A DNA stretch of 24,802 bases, taken from contig DATMLF010000063.1 in the NCBI GenBank assembly GCA_035570595.1, positions 1 through 24,802 on the forward strand. Direction: 5' to 3'. The translations under genes and the position numbers were made by a program. This document shows, piece after piece, positions 7,808 through 13,813 of the stretch. The notes below the pieces were generated by a model that searched no databases, was not told where the DNA came from, and was given only the letters and a program-made list of their open reading frames with translations. Each line of letters starts with the position of its first letter. The stretch's first letter is position 1. The DNA is from AP-15 sp035570595. GTDB lineage: Bacteria; Pseudomonadota; Alphaproteobacteria; ATCC43930; CGMCC-115725.

Positions 7808-8185
7808 ATGGCCAAAGCAAACATCCACGATCGCACGACGCTCAAGCGGGTCTACCCGCCCGAAGCGTTTTCTGACGACGCCGCGCGGAATTCTGCCGCC
7901 TCTCCCGAAATCGTCCGAGGGGTGCGGCTCTTGCGCGGGCCCGATGCCGCCGGGGAGTTCGAATTCGAGCCCGGCAGCCGGGCGGTCGGGGAAATGCCTT
8001 CGGCGGCCTTCCTCGCACCGTATCGGAGCGTCCCGGATGCGCCGTCGGCTGGCGCCGCATCCGGTCCCCCCGCTGGGTACGAGGCCTTTCTCGATGACAT
8101 TATCGACGCCGCGCGTCGCTTTGGGTTTCAGCCTGGCGAGACGCCCGGCCAAGGCGATCCCCGCATCCGCGGGCTGCGGCAATAG
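7808..8185 (+). CDS. Small hypothetical protein downstream of hemF
   Basis: I do not recognise this 125-residue ORF. It is plausible coding because its frame shows the same strong preference for G/C in third positions as its neighbours, it has ATG with GGCGGG 7 bases upstream, and it fills the space between hemF (44 bases upstream) and the convergent Tim44-like gene (10 bases downstream). A TTG at 7793 is an alternative start. The sequence is acidic and soluble-looking, with no signal peptide or membrane segment: a charged N-terminus (AKANIHDRTTLKRVYPPEAF), a Pro/Ala/Ser-rich middle, and a conserved-looking amphipathic end (GYEAFLDDIIDAARRFGFQPG). The opposite strand is also open here, so a coding assignment remains uncertain. 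Confidence 0.5.
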   Translation: MAKANIHDRTTLKRVYPPEAFSDDAARNSAASPEIVRGVRLLRGPDAAGEFEFEPGSRAVGEMPSAAFLAPYRSVPDAPSAGAASGPPAGYEAFLDDIIDAARRFGFQPGETPGQGDPRIRGLRQ

Positions 8186-8195
8186 GTTTTTCCGG

Positions 8196-9134
8196 TCAGA
8201 CCTGCTGGATCGCCGACAGGAGCCAGTCGCCGCCGCGCCGGCGGACAAACGTCCAAACTTCCTCGAGCTGAACCGGCGCTCGCGGATCGCCGGCCACAAT
8301 AGCGTTGCGGTCGCCGGCGCTCGCGCCGAGACGCTCGACGTAATCGATCGCGCGCCAGCGCAGCAGAGCCGTCGCGAATTGCAGGTCGTCCTCTTCCCAG
8401 GCCTCGGTCAGCCGGCCCTCGACGAGCTCGACATTGCTGACAAGGTTGCGCAGGCCGCGGCTCGTGTTGCGGGTCAACTCCTCGGAAAAGTAGCCAAGCA
8501 TTTCGGGCGTCATCAGCCGCCGCATGCGCGCCAGGTCGCCGGCACTCCACGCCTCCTGGATCATCGCATGCAATCGCTGGAAGGCCTCGAGGTCGGCGTC
8601 GGCGGGGTTCACGTCGCGGCCGCGGAAACGCCCCATCGCCGCCGCGCCCCCCGATCGTGCCGCGAGCCCCGGGCCTCCCGCCGGCCACCCGCCGGAGAAC
8701 GCCCGCGAGCGGAACAGCCTGACCGCAAACCAGACCAGCACCCCGATCGCCGCAAGCCACAGCAGGCTGCCGACCGCAGAGCCGGCGCCAGCGCCGTCCC
8801 CGGCGGAGGCGGCATGCCCGAACAGCCACGAGCCGAACAAGCCGCCCGCCAATCCGGCCAGAAACGGGTGCCGCTGCATCAGGCCGCCGCCGTAAGCGGG
8901 CGGGGCCATTCCCGGTGCGAGGGCAGGCCGGCTGGAAGTCTGGGGCGCGGCGCTGCGGCCGAGCGGCTGCGCGTTGTTATAGTCCCAGCTACGCATGCCG
9001 CGGCTGCCAAAGCTCGACGGCCGCCCGCCGTAGGAGCTGCCGCCCCGCGCCGCGGCCAAGCCCGGCGCCAGCGCCAAGCCGACACAGCAGAAGAGCGCCA
9101 GGAGGATGCGCCATTTCGGGATTGCGTGCGACAT
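8196..9134 (-). CDS. Tim44-like domain membrane protein
   Basis: The 312-residue protein has a signal sequence (about 1-28, KWRILLALFCCVGLALAPG), a Gly/Ser/Arg-rich low-complexity stretch (RGGSSYGGRPSSFGSRG), a Pro-rich segment, a hydrophobic Gly-rich patch (HPFLAGLAGGLFGSWLFG), a clear membrane helix (GSLLWLAAIGVLVWFAVRLF), and a C-terminal soluble domain (about 185-312) of the Tim44-like type beginning ADLEAFQRLHAMIQEAW and ending VWTFVRRRGGDWLLSAIQQV. In mitochondria Tim44 tethers Hsp70 to the inner-membrane import pore; bacterial relatives are common in alphaproteobacteria but their role is poorly defined. The ATG at 9134 has GGGGG just upstream; an in-frame TTG at 9155 is less likely. 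It is divergent from hsp20, so they share a 254-base control region. Confidence 0.85.
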   Translation of the reverse strand: MSHAIPKWRILLALFCCVGLALAPGLAAARGGSSYGGRPSSFGSRGMRSWDYNNAQPLGRSAAPQTSSRPALAPGMAPPAYGGGLMQRHPFLAGLAGGLFGSWLFGHAASAGDGAGAGSAVGSLLWLAAIGVLVWFAVRLFRSRAFSGGWPAGGPGLAARSGGAAAMGRFRGRDVNPADADLEAFQRLHAMIQEAWSAGDLARMRRLMTPEMLGYFSEELTRNTSRGLRNLVSNVELVEGRLTEAWEEDDLQFATALLRWRAIDYVERLGASAGDRNAIVAGDPRAPVQLEEVWTFVRRRGGDWLLSAIQQV

Positions 9135-9273
9135 TGCCCCCGCTCGCCTGCTCAAGCGAAACTTGCGTCAGCCGTTCAATATTGGTGTGCCTTGCGGGAA
9201 ACAAAGCGGGTGCTCGCGCCAATACCGCGCCGACACAAGAGGGCGACACCTCGGCGCACGGCCCCCAACCGTG

Positions 9274-9305
9274 CTTGCTTGATCCACGGCCCGCTCTACC
9301 CAAAT
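9274..9305 (+). promoter_or_regulatory. Candidate RpoH (sigma32)-type promoter of hsp20
   Basis: CTTG (9278-9281; a second overlapping copy at 9274-9277) is followed after exactly 17 bases by CCCAAAT (9299-9305). This resembles the alphaproteobacterial RpoH pattern CTTG-N17-CYTATNT and the E. coli CCCCAT-type -10. Transcription would begin near 9312, leaving a leader of about 77 bases before hsp20. The element is motif-based, but its position in front of a heat-shock gene raises its credibility. Confidence 0.5.
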
Positions 9306-9327
9306 AACAAGGTTCGACAGGTGATCC

Positions 9328-9388
9328 GCGGCTGGGCGCCGCTAATGGGCCCGGCGGCGGTTCTCGCTCAACGGGAGGAGATAAATCT
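9328..9388 (+). promoter_or_regulatory. ROSE-like RNA thermometer candidate in the hsp20 leader
   Basis: The leader contains a perfect 5-bp hairpin GCGGC (9328-9332) / GCCGC (9338-9342). Further on, TCGCT (9364-9368), which matches the ROSE consensus UYGCU, lies opposite the Shine-Dalgarno GGAGGAG (9374-9380). One fold pairs CUC (9367-9369) with GAG (9375-9377) across a five-base loop and sets G9366 against G9378, the noncanonical G-G contact typical of ROSE elements; an alternative register pairs UCUC (9362-9365) with GAGA (9378-9381). Either would hide the ribosome-binding site at low temperature. ROSE elements are known to precede small heat-shock genes in rhizobia. Assignment is by eye, without energy calculation. 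Confidence 0.5.
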
Positions 9389-9838
9389 ATGTCTCGACTG
9401 TCGCTGTTCAACTCGCCGCTGCTGCTTGGTTTTGACCATTTCGAGCGGGCGCTGGACCGGGTCAGCAAGATTTCGAGCGACGGGTACCCGCCCTACAACA
9501 TCGAGCAACTCGGCGAGAACGCGCTGCGGATTACCTTGGCCGTCGCCGGCTTTACAATGGGGGATCTCAGCATCACCGTCGAGGACAACCAGCTCGTGGT
9601 GCGGGGCAAGCAGACCGACGATGCCCAGCGGGTTTACCTGCATCGCGGTATCGCCGCCCGGCAGTTCCAGCGCTCCTTTGTGCTGGCCGAAGGGATCGAG
9701 GTCAGCGGCGCGCAGCTCGACAGCGGGCTCCTGCACATCGAGCTCGTCCGGCCTGAGGTCGAAAGCCGGGTTCGCACAATCGCAATCACGAACGGGGCGG
9801 CCGCGGTCAGGAAAGGTGCGGAAGGCTCGCAGGATTGA
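9389..9838 (+). CDS. Small heat-shock protein, Hsp20/IbpA family
   Basis: The 149-residue protein is a class A (IbpA-like) small heat-shock chaperone, which binds unfolding proteins in the cytoplasm and holds them for refolding by DnaK/ClpB. The alpha-crystallin domain covers about residues 32-130: YPPYNIEQ, LAVAGFTMGDLSITVEDNQL, VYLHRGIAARQFQRSFVL and SGLLHIELVRPE are classic blocks. The expected I-X-I-type contact near the C-terminus is visible as IAI (RTIAI). A strong Shine-Dalgarno GGAGGAG precedes the ATG by eight bases and appears sequestered in a ROSE-like hairpin. It is followed after 16 bases by the DUF1150 gene, forming a two-gene heat-shock unit. Confidence 0.95.
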   Translation: MSRLSLFNSPLLLGFDHFERALDRVSKISSDGYPPYNIEQLGENALRITLAVAGFTMGDLSITVEDNQLVVRGKQTDDAQRVYLHRGIAARQFQRSFVLAEGIEVSGAQLDSGLLHIELVRPEVESRVRTIAITNGAAAVRKGAEGSQD

Positions 9839-9854
9839 GAAAAGAGGTAAGGCG

Positions 9855-10070
9855 ATGAACGGAATGGAACACTTTCGACAGATGTCGGCGCGCGAGCTGG
9901 CGCTCCTCGGGGTGCAGGATCTCGCCTACATCAAGCGGGTGGTCGTCGACGGCACGTCGGGCTATGCGGTGCATGCCGCGGACGGGACCCAGATCGCGCT
10001 GCTCTCCGACCGCGACGTGGCGTTCGCGACGGTGCGCCAGCACGATCTGGAGCCGTTGAGCGTGCACTGA
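9855..10070 (+). CDS. DUF1150-family small protein
   Basis: This 71-residue protein resembles the alphaproteobacterial DUF1150 family of unknown function: an N-terminal helix (FRQMSARELALLGVQDLAYI) followed by a compact beta part (KRVVVDGTSGYAVHAADGTQ, IALLSDRDVAFATVRQHDLEP). No signal peptide or membrane helix is present. ATG 9855 has AGAGGTAAGG upstream and lies 16 bases after hsp20, so it almost certainly shares the hsp20 transcript. Pairing of a DUF1150 gene with hsp20 is, to my knowledge, recurrent in the class, hinting at a stress-related role or partnership with the chaperone; this is an inference from position. Confidence 0.85.
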   Translation: MNGMEHFRQMSARELALLGVQDLAYIKRVVVDGTSGYAVHAADGTQIALLSDRDVAFATVRQHDLEPLSVH

Positions 10071-10092
10071 GGCGAAAGGGGCTAGGCGAGGG

Positions 10093-10572
10093 CTAGGCGG
10101 CGTCGCTCGCCGTCATGTCGGTGAGTAGTGCGTATAGCGCGTCGGGATTGTCGGTGCCGCGCAGCTTGTCGCAGATGCGACGGTCGCGCAGCAGCCGCGA
10201 CACGCGCGCCAGCGCCTTCAGATGGTCAGCACCGGCATTTTCCGGCGCCAGCAACACAAAAATCAGGTCGACCGGCTGGTCGTCGATCGCCTCGAACGGG
10301 ATCGGGCGCTCCAGCCGGGCGAATAGCCCGCACAGCTTGTCGAGGCCGGGAAGCTTGCCGTGCGGGATGCCGATCCCCCTCCCGATCCCGGTCGAGCCGA
10401 GGCGTTCGCGCTCGGTCAAAACGTCGAAGATCGTGCGCTCGTGAATCCCGGTGATCGCCGCGGCGCGCTTGGCCAGCTCCTGCAGCGCCTGGCGCTTGGA
10501 CGCCGCGCGCAGCTGCGCGACGATGCTGCGCGGTGTGATCAAGTCGGCGATCTCCATGACGGGGCTAGGCAT
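10093..10572 (-). CDS. ptsN: Nitrogen PTS component EIIA(Ntr)
   Basis: PtsN is the terminal phosphoacceptor of the nitrogen-related phosphotransferase chain (EINtr-NPr-EIIANtr), a regulator rather than a sugar transporter; it influences potassium homeostasis, stress responses and sigma54-linked nitrogen metabolism. The 159-residue protein shows the EIIA fructose/mannitol-type fold: IADLITPRSIVAQL at the start, the phosphorylatable His in GIGIPHGKLPGL (about residue 71), and DLIFVLLAPENAGADHLKALA. ATG 10572 has GGTGA nearby; Met6 is an alternative start. It is the last gene of the minus-strand rpoN-hpf-ptsN group, 91 bases from hpf, and converges on DUF1150 with 22 bases between stops and no obvious terminator. 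Confidence 0.95.
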   Translation of the reverse strand: MPSPVMEIADLITPRSIVAQLRAASKRQALQELAKRAAAITGIHERTIFDVLTERERLGSTGIGRGIGIPHGKLPGLDKLCGLFARLERPIPFEAIDDQPVDLIFVLLAPENAGADHLKALARVSRLLRDRRICDKLRGTDNPDALYALLTDMTASDAA

Positions 10573-10663
10573 TCGGCGTCACCTCAGCCCCGCTGCAGGT
10601 CGGTGGCAAGCTCGTCGCGAGCCGGAACTCGCCGCCGCTGAGACGCCGCGAAAACGAGAATGT

Positions 10664-11290
10664 TCACTCATCGCCGAATGTCGAGGCCTTGCTGCGCTGA
10701 CGTTCGCGGCGGTCGGGGTCGAGCTCGGGGTCGACCCAGCCGATGTTGCCGTCGGGGCGGCGGTAGACGAGGTTCAGCTCGCCGTGCGAGCGGTTGCGGA
10801 ACAGCAGCACCGGCGCATCGGCGAGATCCATCCGCATTGCAGCCTCGCCGACGGTCAGCCGGGGCAACTCGGTGCTGATCTCGGCGATGACCGCCGGCGC
10901 CCCGGCCGGATCCTCCTCCGCGGCATCCTCGGCAACCGGCGCCAGCACGGCGTCGCGGGCGTTCTCGGCGGGTTCCGCCGGCTCGCGCAGCCTGGCGTGG
11001 TGATCGCGAAGACGGCGCTTGTAGCGGCGCAGCTGCTTGGCGATGCGCTCGGCCGCAGCGTCGAAGGCAGCGGCGGTATCGCCGACTGCGGCGCTGGCGT
11101 TGACGATGATCCCGCGACCGATATGCAACGAAACCTCGGCGCGGGTCAGATGGGCCTCTTTCGCCAAGACGACATGCGCTTCGATCGCGGTCTTGAAATA
11201 CTTCGACAGGGCAGAGTTAAGGCTGGCCTCGACGTGTGCGCGCAGCGCGTCGTTGACATCGACCTGCTTGCCCGTGACCGTCAGTTGCAT
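10664..11290 (-). CDS. hpf: Ribosome hibernation promoting factor, long form
   Basis: Long HPF binds the 30S decoding region and drives dimerisation of 70S ribosomes into inactive 100S particles in stationary phase. The 208-residue product has the N-terminal RNA-binding domain (about 1-100, MQLTVTGKQVDVNDALRAHV through RRYKRRLRDHH), an Ala/Glu/Pro-rich linker (about 101-140) and the C-terminal dimerisation domain (about 150-200) with PVLLFRNRSHGELNLVYRRP and DGNIGWVDPE. Alphaproteobacteria typically carry this form next to rpoN, as here. ATG 11290 is the conserved family start. The 158-base gap after rpoN contains a promoter-like sequence, allowing expression separate from the upstream operon. 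Confidence 0.95.
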   Translation of the reverse strand: MQLTVTGKQVDVNDALRAHVEASLNSALSKYFKTAIEAHVVLAKEAHLTRAEVSLHIGRGIIVNASAAVGDTAAAFDAAAERIAKQLRRYKRRLRDHHARLREPAEPAENARDAVLAPVAEDAAEEDPAGAPAVIAEISTELPRLTVGEAAMRMDLADAPVLLFRNRSHGELNLVYRRPDGNIGWVDPELDPDRRERQRSKASTFGDE

Positions 11291-11384
11291 GGATGCTGGT
11301 GCCCTTCTTCCGGAGATAGGCTGCAGTCAAGGCATCCTGTAGGCGCAATTGGGAGCGCTTCGAAACGCGGGTCAAGCTGCCGAT

Positions 11385-11413
11385 AAGCTAGGCGGGGCCG
11401 CGCAGCGCGTCAA
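11385..11413 (-). promoter_or_regulatory. Candidate sigma70-type promoter for hpf-ptsN
   Basis: On the minus strand TTGACG (11408-11413) is followed after 17 bases by TAGCTT (11385-11390) in the rpoN-hpf gap, about 95 bases upstream of the hpf ATG. The -35 is strong and the spacing ideal, the -10 only moderate. Other TTGAC strings nearby (for example near 11370 and 11325) lack a convincing partner. Confidence 0.35.
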
Positions 11414-11448
11414 GAATGGCGGGCCGTCCCGGTCGCGTGCTTGTCGTC

Positions 11449-12939
11449 CTACAGCGCCAGCGACTTCTCGCGGCGGCGTTGCACCGACGAGGGAATCCGC
11501 ATCGCCTCGCGATACTTGGCAACGGTGCGGCGGGCGATGTCGACGCCCTCGCGCTGCAGCAGCTCGACAATGCGCTCGTCGGACAGCGTGGCGCCGGCCG
11601 GCTCCTTGTCGATCAGGGCGCGGATCTGGTGGCGCACCGCTTCGGCCGAATGCGCGTCGCCGCCGCTCGACGCCGGGATCGACGAGGTGAAAAAGTACTT
11701 CAGCTCGTAGAGGCCGCGCGGGGTCGCCATGTGCTTGTTGCTGGTCACCCGGCTCACCGTGCTCTCGTGCATGCCGATCGCCTCGGCGATGTCCCGCAAG
11801 ATCAGCGGCCGCAAGGCCTGCACCCCGCGCCGAAAAAACGCGTCCTGCTGGCGGACGATCTCGGCGGCGACCTTGAGGATCGTGGTGGCGCGCTGGTGCA
11901 GCGACTTGACCAGCCAGTTGGCCGCCTGCAGCCGGTCGGTCAAATAGTCCTTTTCGGCCTTGCTGCGCGCCGCCTGGCTGATCCGCGCATGGTACTTGTT
12001 GTTGACGAGGACGCGCGGCAGGGTTTCGCTGTTAAGCTCGATGACCCAGCCGCCCTCGGGCTGCGCGCGCATCAGGATGTCGGGAACGACGGGCTGCGCC
12101 AGCGGAGGGTCGAACGCCAGCCCCGGTCGCGGATCGAGCGACTTGATCTCGGCGATCATCTCGGCCACGTCCTCGGCGTCAACGCGGCAAGCCCGCATCA
12201 GCGCCGGGATGTTTCGCGCCGCAAGCAGCGGCAAGTGATCGAGCAGCGCCTGCATCGCCGGGTCGAGCCGGTTGCGGTCGCGCAGCTGCAGCGCGAGACA
12301 TTCGGGCAGGCCGCGGGCGAAGATGCCTGCCGGATCGAATTGCTGCAGCCGGGCGAGCACCGCCTCGACCCGCGCCATCTCGCAGCCGAGCAAACTCGCA
12401 ACGGCGTCGAGCGCCCCGCCGAGATAGCCGTTCTCGTCGAGCAGGTCGAGCAGGTGGAGCGCGATCAGCTGGTCGCCCTGGTCGGTGAGGTCGGTCCCGA
12501 TTTGCTCCAGCACATGCTCTCGTAAGGTGCGCGGCCGCGCCGCGGCATGCTCGACCGCGGGGCGGTCGTCGCCGCCTAGCGCGCCGTTGCGGCTGCGCCA
12601 GGCCTGCGGCTCCTCGGCGAGATCGAGCGACCCGTCGCCCTCGCTTCCGGAGGAAGCATGCCAATGTTCGTTGGCGTCGGGTGTCAGATCGTTGACCAGC
12701 CCCTCCGGCAGAGCCGCCGTCGAGGGTTGCTCGGCGGTGCTGGAACCATCGCCGATGGGAGGCCCTTCCGCGCCGGTAAACTCGCGGCGCTCGAGGAGCG
12801 GGTTCTGCTGAATCTCGGTATCGACAAAATTGTTAAGCTCGAGGTTCGAGAGCTGCAGCATTTTGATTGCCTGCTGCAGTTGCGGCGTCATCACCAGCGC
12901 CTGCGACTGGCGCAACTCAAGCCGCTGCGAGAAACCCAT
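11449..12939 (-). CDS. rpoN: RNA polymerase sigma-54 factor
   Basis: RpoN directs RNA polymerase to -24/-12 promoters that need AAA+ activators, commonly for nitrogen, motility or C4 transport genes. From ATG 12939 the protein has 496 residues. Region I shows GFSQRLELRQSQALVMTPQL and QQAIKMLQLSNLEL; an acidic variable region II follows (about 50-120); the core-binding domain and helix-turn-helix lead to the diagnostic RpoN box ARRTVAKYRE (469-478) that reads the -24 element. The start is debatable: an in-frame GTG at 12948, three codons earlier, has GGAG at ideal spacing, whereas the ATG has that GGAG 15 bases away. The longer open frame to 12993 would overlap lptB and is not family-like. It follows lptB by about 30 bases, so it is probably in the LPS-transport operon. 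Confidence 0.96.
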   Translation of the reverse strand: MGFSQRLELRQSQALVMTPQLQQAIKMLQLSNLELNNFVDTEIQQNPLLERREFTGAEGPPIGDGSSTAEQPSTAALPEGLVNDLTPDANEHWHASSGSEGDGSLDLAEEPQAWRSRNGALGGDDRPAVEHAAARPRTLREHVLEQIGTDLTDQGDQLIALHLLDLLDENGYLGGALDAVASLLGCEMARVEAVLARLQQFDPAGIFARGLPECLALQLRDRNRLDPAMQALLDHLPLLAARNIPALMRACRVDAEDVAEMIAEIKSLDPRPGLAFDPPLAQPVVPDILMRAQPEGGWVIELNSETLPRVLVNNKYHARISQAARSKAEKDYLTDRLQAANWLVKSLHQRATTILKVAAEIVRQQDAFFRRGVQALRPLILRDIAEAIGMHESTVSRVTSNKHMATPRGLYELKYFFTSSIPASSGGDAHSAEAVRHQIRALIDKEPAGATLSDERIVELLQREGVDIARRTVAKYREAMRIPSSVQRRREKSLAL

Positions 12940-12970
12940 CCTATTCACATCACGCTCCGCTTGGAGCGGC

Positions 12971-13813
12971 TTATAGGCTAAACCGGTCGCCAAGGAAAAC
13001 CCGTCTTACGTCGGCATCCGCGACGATTTCTGCGGGTTGTCCTTCCATCAGCACCTGACCAGCGTGCAATATATAGCCACGATCGACGATTTCAAGCGTT
13101 TCGCGCACGTTATGGTCGGTGATCAGCACGCCGATGCCGCGATCTTTCAGATGCCCGATCAGGTCGCGGATGTCGCCGACGGCAATCGGGTCGATCCCGG
13201 CGAGCGGCTCGTCGAGAAGGATGAAATGCGGCTGCGTCGCCAACGCCCGCGCGATCTCGCAGCGGCGCCGCTCGCCTCCGGAGAGCGCCATCGCCGGCGC
13301 CCGGCGCAGATGAGTGATCGAGAACTCGGCGAGCAGCGAGTTGAGCGTCGCCTCGCGCGCCTCGGGGTTGGGCTCGACGACTTCGAGGATTGCACGAATG
13401 TTCTGCTCGACGCTGAGGCCGCGGAAAATCGAGGCCTCTTGCGGCAAATAGCCGATCCCGCGTCGGGCGCGGCGGTACATCGGCAGATCGGTGATGTCCC
13501 GGCCGTCGAGCGTCACGACGCCGGTGTCGGCCGCGATCAAGCCGGTGATGATGTAAAAGCACGTGGTCTTGCCGGCCCCGTTCGGTCCCAACAGCCCGAC
13601 CACTTCGCCGCGCTGGACCGAGACGTTGACGCCGCGCAACACCGGCCGGCGCTTGAAGCTTTTGCCCAGTCCGATGCCGCGCAGGCCGAGCTCGGATGCC
13701 GGGTGCCGCGCCGCACCGGGCGGTGGCAGGCCGCGGTTCTCGGCGACGAGCTGCGGCCGCCGCCCGATCGCGCCGCGCGCGTCGGAGCCGAACCGGATGC
13801 CGACCGAGTTCAC
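12971..13813 (-). CDS. lptB: LPS export ABC transporter ATP-binding protein
   Basis: LptB is the cytoplasmic ATPase that, with LptF and LptG, extracts lipopolysaccharide from the inner membrane and pushes it onto the LptC-LptA bridge. Walker A GPNGAGKTT (about 75-83), Q-loop in GYLPQEASIF, signature LSGGERRRCEIARAL, Walker B FILLDEPLAGIDP and the switch His in ITDHNVRET are all intact. At 280 residues it is about 40 longer than typical LptB (about 240): the first 43 residues are an Arg/Gly/Pro-rich extension before the family start GLRGIGLGKSFKRRPVLRG. ATG 13813 overlaps the lptA stop as ATGA, which supports the long form; no ATG, GTG or TTG offers a convincing shorter start. Confidence 0.95.
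   Translation of the reverse strand: MNSVGIRFGSDARGAIGRRPQLVAENRGLPPPGAARHPASELGLRGIGLGKSFKRRPVLRGVNVSVQRGEVVGLLGPNGAGKTTCFYIITGLIAADTGVVTLDGRDITDLPMYRRARRGIGYLPQEASIFRGLSVEQNIRAILEVVEPNPEAREATLNSLLAEFSITHLRRAPAMALSGGERRRCEIARALATQPHFILLDEPLAGIDPIAVGDIRDLIGHLKDRGIGVLITDHNVRETLEIVDRGYILHAGQVLMEGQPAEIVADADVRRVFLGDRFSL

Noticed and set aside
8159..8191. Hairpin CCCGC/GCGGG followed by TTTTT at the end of the small ORF
   Set aside because: The T run is 13 bases from the stem and the stem is only 5 bp, too far for a canonical intrinsic terminator.
7755..10070. 771-codon plus-strand frame covering the small ORF, Tim44-like gene and hsp20
   Set aside because: It crosses three real genes in other frames or strands; only its last 71 codons (DUF1150) are real.
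10071..10092. Short direct repeat GGCTAGGCG between DUF1150 and ptsN
   Set aside because: Two imperfect copies of nine bases in a 22-base gap; most likely chance, no hairpin forms.
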